From the IMG/VR virus record IMGVR_UViG_3300035666_000125, positions 1 through 29,991 of that record: DNA of 29,991 nt; one strand, 5' to 3'. The position numbers and the translations under genes are program-made. This document shows, in pieces, positions 22,984 to 29,787 of the stretch; positions within the stretch are counted from its first letter, which is position 1; each line of letters opens with the position of its first letter. This DNA is from a virus. A model generated the notes under the pieces. The model made no database searches. It saw only the letters and a program-made list of their open reading frames with translations, and was not told the DNA's origin.

Positions 22984-25925
22984 CACGGAGTCCTTTTCAT
23001 AAAGGCGCGGAGCTTGAGGCTACCGCTAGAATGAGAAACTGGAAGGGGTGAGGCCTGGACAGCCTTCGCAGCCGCCCAGGGATCTCCTTTGACGAACACT
23101 AGGATGTTCTGGTGTGTCTTGCCGAACTTTCGGCTGGAGGTGAACTGCTTGGAGGCCCGCATCGGGAGTGAGCCGACCGGAGTAACAAGAATGGCTTCGT
23201 TGTAGAACTTGAGGCCTGCGTCGAGGAACGCTTGCACGGTGTCCCCGACGAAGTTGCGGTACGGGCCACCAGGACTGCGGACTTCCCCAACAACAAACAC
23301 GGCGAAGCGGTTATCTTTTAGTAGGGCGCAGGACTTCTGAATGATGTCCCGGTAGGCTTCGCGGAACTTGGGGTAATCCATCGTGCTGATGTCTCGCGGG
23401 TCATCAGAGTACACCTCCAGATCTGCATAGGGAGGGCAAGAGAATATCATATCGGCCTGGAGTTTGCACAGAGCCGGAATATCTCTGCTGTCTCCCACGA
23501 TCCATCGCGGAGTGATGTCAGCCGACGGATGATGTCTGGACCGCTCTTCGGCCACTGCTTGACGGCGTGGCTGTGGCTTGGTGTTGGCTTCCTCCCAGCG
23601 TGTCTCAATGGCGAGGGCGGTGGAGATGTCCTGTGGCACGCTGACGGTGGTGTCACGTCCTCCCTTGATCTCAGCCACAATCCGGTCCCGTTCCTCCGTG
23701 CCGAATAGGGTGGCTAGGCTATCGCTGACCACATCAATGATGGCAGGCCCGTGACCCCAGTTTGGCTTACAACAACCCGTTGGTGCCCGGTGGTGGCATA
23801 CCAGTGTTTGAGCTGGGTTCAGCCGAAGCGGGTAGAGGTGGCATACCACCGGCTTGTCTTCAGGGGGTAGCGTACATCCCTGTGGTCCGAGCAGATCGCA
23901 CCCATGGCCCTTAGTCGTGCCAGACTTCGGCGGCCAGAAGCTCTCACTGCGGCAACAACGACCACCACACCCGCCGGGCTTAGTGATGCCCTCAACGGTG
24001 CAGTTCAGCGGCTTGTTGGCCCACGCGGCGCTGATCCGCCATACCTGTTCGTCCTTGTCGAACTGTGGCTTGGCTGTCTTGGTTGCGTCTTCGTGCGTGC
24101 TGGTAGCAGTCTGACGGACGCCCACGCACCAAAGGCAGTCGGAGTCCTTGAGAAAAGATACGCACTTGGCTTCGTACACGGGGTCGAGGACGATACTTGA
24201 CCCAGAAATAGTTGCGTGAGTCTCCGCGTGGTAGTCAACACCACTAGAAACTAGAGTAACCATCTCACGCCAGTTTGGTGGAGCCCACTTATCGAGTCTG
24301 GCTGTAGGATCTGCGCCAACGATGACCCCGAGAACTGGCGTTGACCTCTTGGCGTCGAGCAGACCCCACAAAACTCCAGCGAGGGACATCCCCGAGCCGA
24401 CAGGGATGACGATACGGGAGACAGTCTTTGGGATGTTGGCAACCTGAGCGCGGGTAGCTGTGATAGCCTCCTCGCATTCCATCCCGAAAGGAATCTCTTT
24501 CCATCCGCGAGCTTGCGCGTCTGCGTGCGCTCTCGCTACGATGACGGTATTGTACCCTGGATTGTGGGTCACGCGCTCTGCGCCAACGTCGATGGCTGCT
24601 TGCACTTCTGGACTGGCTTCGCCTGTCGGAGTATGCACGCGACAGGGGATACCCAGGCGCTCGGCAATGTGCGCTACTATATTTACTTGTGGTGAGGCGC
24701 GAGAGCCTGCGGTCACAAGGCCTTTAGCTCCTTGAGCTAGACCCCAGCAGGTGCGTACCTTGCCACCGGCTACTCCCGCGATGCTGAACAAGTCATCACG
24801 CTTGAACCAGATGTTCCCGTGCTTCTCGACAGGGGTGATCTCTGGGGTATTGGACCCGAGCGGTTTGGCTGGGGTTGTATCCAGTTCCTTCCACTGCGCG
24901 ATGTTCGCTGAAACCTGCTCGGGGCGAAGGTCAACGCCGACATAGGGAAAACCCATCTTGGCAGCGACGACTCCGCGAACACTCCCGCCCGCAAACGGAT
25001 CAAGCACAAGGCCCTTCGGAGGGCAGAACCAGTTATACATAAGCTCGCACAGAACCGGATCAAAGATGCTCGTAGCATTCTGCTCACTAATGTTTCCTTC
25101 TGTGCCGAAGGCTTTCCCACTTCTGCGGGCTTCATTCCAGAGCTTCTTCTCTTCTTCGTCAGTGACGCCCGCCATAGCAGCGGACATATCAAGCATGTTG
25201 GAGCCACGGCCAACCTCACTGCGGATGCCAAGTGACTTCCATTCGTTCTTTCTGTCCTGCCACGCGCCATCACGGGCATTGAGGACACTGAACGGAGGAA
25301 AGCCGAAACGCTTGGAGAGGTTTCCTGGGGCAGTGACTCCGCGACGAAGCATGTCGAGCATCTTCCGCAGATCGTCATTCATGCCCATAGCGCGAAATCT
25401 ATCACGCATCTCTTGCGGGGCGCTACCGATCTGGACGTACATGAACACCAGCCGTGGCGTGGCATTCATCAACTTCGCGGTCTCCACCGCAAAGCCCTTC
25501 CCTTCGTACAACGTCTTCTTCAACACGATCTGCTCGGCCTTCTCCAGTACAGTCAGTTCTTTGCGTACCAGATTCTCGTCTATTTCAACGATTCGCGGGT
25601 CTCTGTCCGTCACGCACACGCTCACCTCCTTCCAACCCAACTTTTTTATAGCTAGCAGTCTGTGCATTCCTGCAACCAACGACACGCGCCCACTGCCGTC
25701 CTTGCTAACAATAATAGGCTGGAGCAATCCGTTCTGGCGTATGCTGTCCACCAGAGATTCCGAGACCTCCCCGACACGCATTCGTGAGCCTACGTGAATC
25801 TCTGACACTGGTATCTTCATCAGTGTGTCGGTACTTTGGGCAGGGGTGCTTGTTTCTGGCGTAGCCCGATTTTTCATGCTTGCTGCTGCGGTGGACCGTA
25901 CTAGCATTTTCTTGAGTGCGTTCAT
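22983..25925 (-). CDS. Fusion: ParB-like domain + DNA methyltransferase interrupted by PLP-dependent enzyme and Cys-cluster domain
   Basis: 980 residues from the ATG at 25925 (AGGA 8 bases upstream); the frame is open further but that part crosses repeats, a terminator and another gene. Domains: ParB-like, about 37-170 (IPVSEIHVG, LVAGMHRLLAIKKLG, ENLVRKELT); first half of a methyltransferase, 285-345, with SAM motif LDPFAGGSVRG; fold-type-II PLP enzyme of the D-cysteine desulfhydrase/ACC deaminase type, 362-605 (WFKRDD, GGKVR with likely Schiff-base K389, PVGSGMSLAG phosphate loop); YkgJ-like cluster, 640-725 (CGGRCC, HGC, GCTLPP, KPVVCHLYPL); second methyltransferase half, 800-948, with catalytic SCPPY (829-833). 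The methyltransferase thus seems split by two inserted domains. DNA modification is the likely field of action; the chemistry is unknown. Confidence 0.85.
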   Translation of the reverse strand: MNALKKMLVRSTAAASMKNRATPETSTPAQSTDTLMKIPVSEIHVGSRMRVGEVSESLVDSIRQNGLLQPIIVSKDGSGRVSLVAGMHRLLAIKKLGWKEVSVCVTDRDPRIVEIDENLVRKELTVLEKAEQIVLKKTLYEGKGFAVETAKLMNATPRLVFMYVQIGSAPQEMRDRFRAMGMNDDLRKMLDMLRRGVTAPGNLSKRFGFPPFSVLNARDGAWQDRKNEWKSLGIRSEVGRGSNMLDMSAAMAGVTDEEEKKLWNEARRSGKAFGTEGNISEQNATSIFDPVLCELMYNWFCPPKGLVLDPFAGGSVRGVVAAKMGFPYVGVDLRPEQVSANIAQWKELDTTPAKPLGSNTPEITPVEKHGNIWFKRDDLFSIAGVAGGKVRTCWGLAQGAKGLVTAGSRASPQVNIVAHIAERLGIPCRVHTPTGEASPEVQAAIDVGAERVTHNPGYNTVIVARAHADAQARGWKEIPFGMECEEAITATRAQVANIPKTVSRIVIPVGSGMSLAGVLWGLLDAKRSTPVLGVIVGADPTARLDKWAPPNWREMVTLVSSGVDYHAETHATISGSSIVLDPVYEAKCVSFLKDSDCLWCVGVRQTATSTHEDATKTAKPQFDKDEQVWRISAAWANKPLNCTVEGITKPGGCGGRCCRSESFWPPKSGTTKGHGCDLLGPQGCTLPPEDKPVVCHLYPLRLNPAQTLVCHHRAPTGCCKPNWGHGPAIIDVVSDSLATLFGTEERDRIVAEIKGGRDTTVSVPQDISTALAIETRWEEANTKPQPRRQAVAEERSRHHPSADITPRWIVGDSRDIPALCKLQADMIFSCPPYADLEVYSDDPRDISTMDYPKFREAYRDIIQKSCALLKDNRFAVFVVGEVRSPGGPYRNFVGDTVQAFLDAGLKFYNEAILVTPVGSLPMRASKQFTSSRKFGKTHQNILVFVKGDPWAAAKAVQASPLPVSHSSGSLKLRAFMKRTP

Positions 25926-26034
25926 TTGTGATCCTGTTGGCTTTGAGTGGCGCAAGGGCCTGTGAAACGGTTTCGTCAGCCTATACAGCACAACATGCAG
26001 GTCAATCGGCCCCTTTCGTCCTTTCGCCAGGGCC

Positions 26035-26119
26035 ATTTCATGCACTAACTGCCGATTATCTATGGAACTGCGTTCTTTGGGCCAGGTTATTTCATGGCTT
26101 GACGCCCGATTATCTATGT
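26035..26119. repeat. Two direct repeats upstream of the fusion gene
   Basis: Units 26035-26065 and 26089-26119 share ATTTCATG, 10 variable bases, and CGATTATCTATG, with a 54-base period. They lie 110-195 bases upstream of the fusion start, in a gene-free stretch (25926-26214), and after a terminator on the same strand. They look like operator or activator sites. A TTGACC...TATAGG pair near 25985-26010 (minus strand) may be a promoter, but its spacing (14) is short. Confidence 0.65.
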
Positions 26120-26139
26120 TACTTAGGTGCGATTGGAAA

Positions 26140-26204
26140 ATAAAAAAAAAATAAAGGGCGGGGCTCTTGCCCCGCCCCTTGCCCCGCCCCGATTGGGGCG
26201 GGGC
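26140..26204 (-). terminator. Tandem GC hairpins and long T-tract: strong terminator
   Basis: Minus strand, after the stop at 26215: first a 10-bp hairpin (26181-26190 with 26195-26204), then a 9-bp hairpin (26156-26164 with 26169-26177), both nearly all G and C, followed by a long T-tract (TTTATTTTTTTTTTATTTT). It is the strongest terminator in the window and closes the right-hand early-type region. Confidence 0.92.
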
Positions 26205-26214
26205 GGGTCGCGCC

Positions 26215-26826
26215 TCAGGCGGTCGGCTCGTCGGCGGTGATCGTCGGCTCGACGCTGGCCTCCGGCTTGGCCTCCGGCTTGGCCTCCAGGTCGGCGGTGA
26301 TCCCGCCCGCCATGTTGTGGCTCGCCAGGTGAAAGCTGAGCCATGCGGTGGCCTTCTCCTCGTCGGTGTGGGTGGCATCCGCCAGGTAGGTCAGCATCCG
26401 CTGGTTCGTGGTCTTGAGCTGGAGGACTCGCGTTGCCTTGCCCCCCTTGCTACGCCAGACTCCGCCAGTCGAGTCCACAATCTCGAGGCCTCCGGGGCTC
26501 CGTCCGTAGGCTGGTACGCGGATGCTGGCGGTGACGGCCTCGATCCCGGTCAGGCTCTTGAGCCAAGGAGCAGCTCCCGGCTTGCCATCGGCTCCCACGG
26601 TCCAGCGGAGGCCTCCGTGGTGGGCGAGCAGGCTGAGTGCCATGCCGGCGGTCTTCAGGGTCAGGTCGCCCCGGTATCTGATCCCGAGCATGCTCAGGTC
26701 GGCCAGAAGGGCGGTGCTCGCCCTCTTGCCCTCGATCCCTCCATTGCGTCCCACGGTCGCGGTCGCGAGGCTGGCCTCGGCGAGTGCCAGGTTCTTGAGG
26801 TTGGTCTTGGTCGGCTTGGTAGCCAT
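26215..26826 (-). CDS. Unknown protein of the early-type region
   Basis: 203 residues from the ATG at 26826 (GGAG 7 bases upstream). The frame is open further upstream but passes through the 31-bp repeat and a hairpin. Ala/Leu-rich helical start (NLKNLALAEASLATATVGRN), mixed core with Gly-rich turns (IVDSTGGVWRSKGGKATRVL), and a Glu/Ala/Pro repeat tail (LEAKPEAKPEASVEPTIT). No family recognised. Confidence 0.7.
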   Translation of the reverse strand: MATKPTKTNLKNLALAEASLATATVGRNGGIEGKRASTALLADLSMLGIRYRGDLTLKTAGMALSLLAHHGGLRWTVGADGKPGAAPWLKSLTGIEAVTASIRVPAYGRSPGGLEIVDSTGGVWRSKGGKATRVLQLKTTNQRMLTYLADATHTDEEKATAWLSFHLASHNMAGGITADLEAKPEAKPEASVEPTITADEPTA

Positions 26827-26858
26827 GGTGTACTCCGGTGCGCGGTTTGCGCGGTTGG

Positions 26859-26879
26859 TGCGGGGCGGTTTGCCCCGCA
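26859..26879 (-). promoter_or_regulatory. Hairpin in the 5' leader of the 203-residue gene
   Basis: An 8-bp perfect stem (TGCGGGGC with its complement, loop of 5) lies 33 bases before the ATG at 26826 and 16 bases after the 31-bp repeat. It has no T-tract, so it is more likely a leader structure than a terminator. Confidence 0.5.
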
Positions 26880-26894
26880 TGGTAGGCACTATGC

Positions 26895-26925
26895 CAGACA
26901 CTAGAAAAAACGCAAGGGGCGGTTT
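26895..26925 (-). repeat. 31-bp perfect repeat, copy 1 (leader/terminator element)
   Basis: Identical at all 31 bases to 27524-27554, and the flanks continue with two mismatches in the next seven bases. Minus strand: AAACCGCCCC, TTGCGTTTTTTC, TAGTGTCTG. Here its GC part pairs with 26931-26937 (7-bp stem) and is followed by TTGCGTTTTTT, so this copy could end the 172-residue gene's transcript. TTGCGT plus CATAGT 16 bases on could equally be a promoter for the next gene. Confidence 0.8.
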
Positions 26926-26950
26926 CGTCTCCGCCCCATGCGAAACGGTT

Positions 26951-27469
26951 TCAGACTCTCCAGCCCTCGACGGTCCAGGTGGCGGTCGGGGTCGGCTTGG
27001 CCTCGATGGCATCCCATGCGGGGCGGGGTTGCCAGCCTGCGGGGCGAGCGATGGCATGGTCGGGATCGTCTGAGCCCCACAAGCCGGTCGGGGCTCCGAC
27101 ATCCGCTCGCCCCGAGCCATGCGGTCCGCTGGCAATCAAGGTCGGGTCGATCCCGGTCGGCTTGGTCATGGGATCGCGGTGCAGGGTCGGCTTGTGGGTC
27201 GGGTGGCGCTCCTGGCGGATGCGGGGCGGGGCTCCCAGGTCGCCCCATGATTCCACAATGGCGAGGAAGCCGGGGTTGCGGTCGGTCGGGATGGCAACGC
27301 CAGCGGCGGTGGCGTATCCATTCTCGACGGCCTCGCGCATCCGGTCGATGGAAGGGTCGCGCATGGCGGTGGACATGCGCTCCGCCATCCGCTTCTCAGC
27401 GGCGGTCTTGCGGATGGCGGTGCGAGCGCGCTCAGCGGTCGCGGTGGGGAGGAAGGAGAGGAACGACAT
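26951..27469 (-). CDS. Unknown protein of the early-type region
   Basis: 172 residues from the ATG at 27469. Helical Arg/Ala/Met-rich start (ATAERARTAIRKTAAEKRM), then a Pro/Gly/Asp-rich middle and a Trp-containing C-terminus (ATWTVEGWRV). Flanked on both sides by copies of the 31-bp repeat. No family recognised. An ATG codon further upstream would run through the repeat and is rejected. Confidence 0.65.
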   Translation of the reverse strand: MSFLSFLPTATAERARTAIRKTAAEKRMAERMSTAMRDPSIDRMREAVENGYATAAGVAIPTDRNPGFLAIVESWGDLGAPPRIRQERHPTHKPTLHRDPMTKPTGIDPTLIASGPHGSGRADVGAPTGLWGSDDPDHAIARPAGWQPRPAWDAIEAKPTPTATWTVEGWRV

Positions 27470-27523
27470 GGAAGGCCTCGGTGCGCTCTTGGCGCGGTTT
27501 GGTGGACGACAAGCGCACAATGG

Positions 27524-27554
27524 CAGACACTAGAAAAAACGCAAGGGGCGGTTT
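27524..27554 (-). repeat. 31-bp perfect repeat, copy 2
   Basis: Same 31 bases as 26895-26925. It stands 55 bases before the ATG at 27469, close to the distance of copy 1 from its gene (69). The constant placement before genes favours a promoter or leader role. Confidence 0.8.
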
Positions 27555-27794
27555 CCACCGACTACAAGGGCGACCACCGCCTTAGTGTTCGTTTGAACTA
27601 CTACCCAAAAAAACCGTAGTTTTTCGGAGTGGTCGGGTTGCGAAATCCTCGCCATGTCGGACGGCCCGAGCCCTGCGCGGCTGCGTAGCTGGGCCTCCCC
27701 TCAAAAGCTCAAGAAAACCTGTGCCTGTTCCCCTTTGTCTATCGCGTTGTCCTGAAAAACGGTCCGTTTTTTCAAATCTGGACATTCCGAAGAG
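27555..27794. other. Gene-free stretch with short palindromes
   Basis: About 240 bases with no gene I can support; an open frame here crosses a terminator and has no ribosome site. It holds a tight palindrome, AAAAACGG-T-CCGTTTTT (27755-27771), which could act as a terminator in either direction or as a binding site. There are also several A/T homopolymer runs near 27606-27624. Confidence 0.5.
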
Positions 27795-27835
27795 ACACAA
27801 AAAGAAACATGCAATACCCGAAGGCATTGCATGTT
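27795..27835 (-). terminator. Terminator after the 55-residue gene
   Basis: A 10-bp stem (27806-27815 with 27826-27835, AACATGCAAT and complement) with a small inner loop is followed on the minus strand by TTTCTTTTTGTG. It is 35 bases after the stop at 27870. Confidence 0.8.
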
Positions 27836-27869
27836 CCGTATTTCGCAAACGCGGGCGGCGAATCCGCTG

Positions 27870-28037
27870 TCAGAAATCAGCATCTTCCAGATCGCGTTCG
27901 CGCTGGGCGTTGAGCCGCTGCTTGCGTTTGGCATTGCCCTTCTTGTCGCAGGAGTTGTACCGGCGCTCTTCGTGGAGCTTGAACTCCTTGCGGGTGCGGG
28001 TGACGAGGGCCTGGTTGGGGAGGTCGCGGTGTTCCAT
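27870..28037 (-). CDS. Small basic protein of unknown function
   Basis: 55 residues, found by translating the minus strand from the ATG at 28037. It starts MEHRDLPNQALVTR and is very rich in Arg, Lys and Glu (KKGNAKRKQRLNAQRERDLE). It begins 16 bases after the 47-residue gene and is closed by a terminator. Nucleic-acid or host-protein binding is possible, without a motif to show it. Confidence 0.6.
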   Translation of the reverse strand: MEHRDLPNQALVTRTRKEFKLHEERRYNSCDKKGNAKRKQRLNAQRERDLEDADF

Positions 28038-28053
28038 GTGTGTTTTCTTTCGT

Positions 28054-28197
28054 TTAGCCGAAGATGGTGATGGCGATCTGCCGCGCTTCGCGGAGCTCGG
28101 CCTTGGTGATGGTCGAATCGAGTCTCCGCTGCATCGTGCGTGCGCTCTGCCTCTTGGCGTTGCGTGCGATCAGCCGGTTCCAGGTGTGCTTGCTCAT
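28054..28197 (-). CDS. Small basic protein of unknown function
   Basis: 47 residues (MSKHTWNRLIARNAKRQSAR...), from the ATG at 28197 with AAGGAA upstream. Basic helix-rich chain. A longer frame upstream runs through the repeated leader and was rejected. It shares its transcript with the 55-residue gene. Confidence 0.6.
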   Translation of the reverse strand: MSKHTWNRLIARNAKRQSARTMQRRLDSTITKAELREARQIAITIFG

Positions 28198-28283
28198 GGG
28201 AGTTTCCTTGTGCGCGTGTAGCGCATCTCTTGTGAGAACACAGCATCGGCGGCCTGCACGGATGCACAGGCCGCCTTTGGTGC
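28198..28283 (-). promoter_or_regulatory. Repeated intergenic leader, copy 1 (hairpin + GTTCTCAC + AAGGA)
   Basis: Minus strand order: 9-bp hairpin (28248-28256 with 28267-28275), then GATGCTGTGTTCTCAC, a GCGC-rich stretch, and ACAAGGAA before the ATG. The same order is found at 28536-28636, 28901-28985 and 29425-29485. The hairpin lacks a T-tract, so it is probably a leader or processing element. Confidence 0.6.
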
Positions 28284-28535
28284 TCAGGACGCGAGCTTGG
28301 CGTCCGTCTTCTTCTTCTGCTTGATCTCCTGCTTGACCTGCTGGGACTTCATCATCTCCAGACGGGTCTGCTCGGCCTTGCTCTCCTCGTAGTGGTTCTC
28401 GCCCTTCTGGACATCGCGGATCGTGCCGGGCGCGTTCGGGTTGAACCGCACGGTGGTTCCGAAACGCTTCGTCTTGAAGCCAGCGGCTTTCAGCATCGCA
28501 TCGGCCTCGCGTTCGAGTTCCCAGGGGGTCTTCAT
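28284..28535 (-). CDS. Unknown small charged protein
   Basis: 83 residues from the ATG at 28535 (AAGGAA 7 bases upstream). N-terminal WELEREADAMLKAAGFKTKR and VRFNPNAPGT suggest a small alpha/beta fold; the C-terminal part is a Lys/Gln/Glu helix (QQVKQEIKQKKKTDAK). Not recognised. Confidence 0.65.
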   Translation of the reverse strand: MKTPWELEREADAMLKAAGFKTKRFGTTVRFNPNAPGTIRDVQKGENHYEESKAEQTRLEMMKSQQVKQEIKQKKKTDAKLAS

Positions 28536-28636
28536 GGCTGATTCCTTGTGCGCGGGTGCGCGTTGTGCAGCGTTGCGCTGCGTGTGAGAGTGCAGCATGC
28601 GGGGCCAGCATCTACTGCAAGGCCCCGCTAGTCTTT
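28536..28636 (-). promoter_or_regulatory. Repeated intergenic leader, copy 2
   Basis: Minus strand: 8-bp hairpin (28599-28606 with 28621-28628, GCGGGGCC and complement), GCATGCTGCACTCTCAC, GCGC-rich stretch, ACAAGGAATCAGCC, ATG. Same order as copy 1. Confidence 0.6.
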
Positions 28637-28900
28637 TCAGAAGTGTCCGAAGCTGACTTCGGTGTCCTCGGGCGACTCGCCCGTGAGCGCGACCCAGGCG
28701 CGGAAGTCGAGATCATCGTCCCGGCACTCGGGCAGGAAGCACGGGTTGCCGTGGGTGTCGTTGACCTTCTTCCACCCGAGCTTGACGAGCGCAGCTTCGA
28801 CCTCGGCGGTGGGAAAGGGCAGCAGGACCTTCACCTCATTGCAGGGTCCATTTAGGAACATGTTGCAGAGGGAGGCCAGGGTACGGGAGAGCAGATCCAT
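28637..28900 (-). CDS. Unknown small acidic protein
   Basis: 87 residues from the ATG at 28900. Contains FPTAEVEAALVKLGWKKVND and an acidic end (CRDDDLDFRAW, GESPEDTEVSFGHF). No classic Shine-Dalgarno; the start is preceded by CAAAGAAAGAACCCC, identical to the gene at 29424. Not recognised. Confidence 0.65.
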   Translation of the reverse strand: MDLLSRTLASLCNMFLNGPCNEVKVLLPFPTAEVEAALVKLGWKKVNDTHGNPCFLPECRDDDLDFRAWVALTGESPEDTEVSFGHF

Positions 28901-28985
28901 GGGGTTCTTTCTTTGCGCGGGTTGCGCTGGGGGTGAGAACGCAGCTTGCTGGGCCAGTGTTGGCTGCAAGGGTTCCTATGTGTGC
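28901..28985 (-). promoter_or_regulatory. Repeated intergenic leader, copy 3
   Basis: Minus strand: imperfect hairpin (CTTGC...GCAAG), GCTGCGTTCTCAC, GCGCAACCCGCG, then CAAAGAAAGAACCCCATGG. The last 19 bases are identical to copy 4, and the body is similar. Confidence 0.6.
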
Positions 28986-29029
28986 TGTTGTTCCTGAACC
29001 GCTTTTCCTATTCCTAGATTCCTAAGATC

Positions 29030-29093
29030 AAATACCTCAATAAAGAAACCTACGCGCAGAAAGCCCTTGAGAGCATTTCCGCACGTAGGTTTC
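29030..29093 (-). terminator. Long hairpin terminator after the 90-residue gene
   Basis: A perfect 10-bp outer stem (29045-29054 with 29084-29093, GAAACCTACG and complement) continues inward as a wobble-paired stem of about 8 bp. The minus strand then reads TTTATTGAGG. The flanking gene-free bases (28986-29044 and 29094-29151) show nothing else clear. Confidence 0.7.
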
Positions 29094-29151
29094 CTACAGT
29101 GCATTACCTGGAATACGATGCCTGAGATACAAATCCGCGCTGGCGAATCCG

Positions 29152-29424
29152 TTAGCATCCTGCCCAGTCGAACTCCGGCTTCTTGCCCTTGTGATCGTAG
29201 GCGACCAGGATGTTGATCACATCCTGGGGATTCGCGGGGGCGAAGATCGGGAGGCCCTGGTCGGGGCAGCGAGCATCCGACTTGTAGTTGTCGTGCCAGA
29301 ACCACCAAAGGTTCGTTGCGTCACGGCGCACCGCGCAATGCTTGCGCCAGACGACTTCGCCGTCATTGGTCTTTGACCAGATGCAGTTCGGATCGGTGTC
29401 ACCGACGAGGGAGAGTTTTTCCAT
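29152..29424 (-). CDS. Unknown small Trp-rich protein
   Basis: 90 residues from the ATG at 29424. Has five Trp before residue 45 (CIWSKTNDGEVVWRKHC, LWWFWHDNYKS), four Cys, and ends DWAGC. It looks like a small compact domain. No classic Shine-Dalgarno; same 19-base start context as the gene at 28900. Not recognised. Confidence 0.65.
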   Translation of the reverse strand: MEKLSLVGDTDPNCIWSKTNDGEVVWRKHCAVRRDATNLWWFWHDNYKSDARCPDQGLPIFAPANPQDVINILVAYDHKGKKPEFDWAGC

Positions 29425-29728
29425 GGGGTTCTTTCTTTGGGCTGGATGCGCTTGCTGTGGAAACGCAATCTGGCGGGCCAGCAATAGAATCAAGTTTCCT
29501 GGGAATCTTCTCCCTCCGGCGGGAAAGAGTTTGACCAACATCGCGCATCCAGCATTGATCCTCCCTAGAGGCGTTACCTCTGGTGATGCGCTTCTGCACC
29601 TGCTCATAATAGAGAACCGCTGCTATAACGCACCGTGCGGGATTGAGTCCGTTTCTACGAATCAGCGCCAGCTCCGCCTCGGTGAGTTTGATGAGGATGG
29701 CCCGGTCTCGGGGATCGTGTGTGTCCAT
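29399..29728 (-). CDS. Unknown small protein, C-terminus running through leader copy 4
   Basis: 109 residues from the ATG at 29728 (AGGA 8 bases upstream). Residues 1-75 look like a normal helical protein (RAILIKLTEAELALIRRNG, CVIAAVLYYEQVQKRIT). The last ~30 residues are encoded by the repeated leader and overlap the next gene by 26 bases, and they look low in information. Either a stop was lost or the element inserted into the gene end. First gene on the right side of the window. Confidence 0.55.
   Translation of the reverse strand: MDTHDPRDRAILIKLTEAELALIRRNGLNPARCVIAAVLYYEQVQKRITRGNASREDQCWMRDVGQTLSRRREKIPRKLDSIAGPPDCVSTASASSPKKEPHGKTLPRR
29425..29485 (-). promoter_or_regulatory. Repeated intergenic leader, copy 4
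   Basis: Minus strand: GCTGGCCCGCCAG, ATTGCGTTTCCAC, AGCAAGCGCATCCAGC, then CAAAGAAAGAACCCCATGG. It aligns with copy 3 over about 60 bases. It lies inside the 3' end of the upstream open frame. Confidence 0.6.
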
Positions 29729-29787
29729 AACCGCATCCTAATCGCATTATCTCAAGGTCAAGCCATAAGGCTATACTTAAAACGCCT

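Noticed and set aside
22983-22986. ParB-like domain plus inverted repeat as a plasmid-type partition system
   Set aside because: No ParA ATPase is present and the ParB-like domain is fused to enzymes, so segregation is not supported.
25926-26378. N-terminal extension of the fusion protein by about 150 codons
   Set aside because: It would cross direct repeats, a very strong terminator and the 3' end of another gene, and it reads as Pro/Arg low complexity. The ATG at 25925 has a ribosome site.
26827-27135. N-terminal extension of the 203-residue gene
   Set aside because: It runs through a leader hairpin, the 31-bp repeat and the end of the preceding gene. The ATG at 26826 has GGAG in place.
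27582-27848. 88-codon minus-strand open frame
   Set aside because: It begins inside a terminator hairpin, crosses a second palindrome, and has no ribosome site or credible composition.
28054-28611. Long minus-strand open frame of 185 codons through several small genes
   Set aside because: It passes through two leader hairpins and two better-supported gene starts in another frame.
28901-29485. CRISPR-like spaced repeats at the right end
   Set aside because: The repeats sit before genes with coding sequence between them, vary in sequence, and no cas genes occur.
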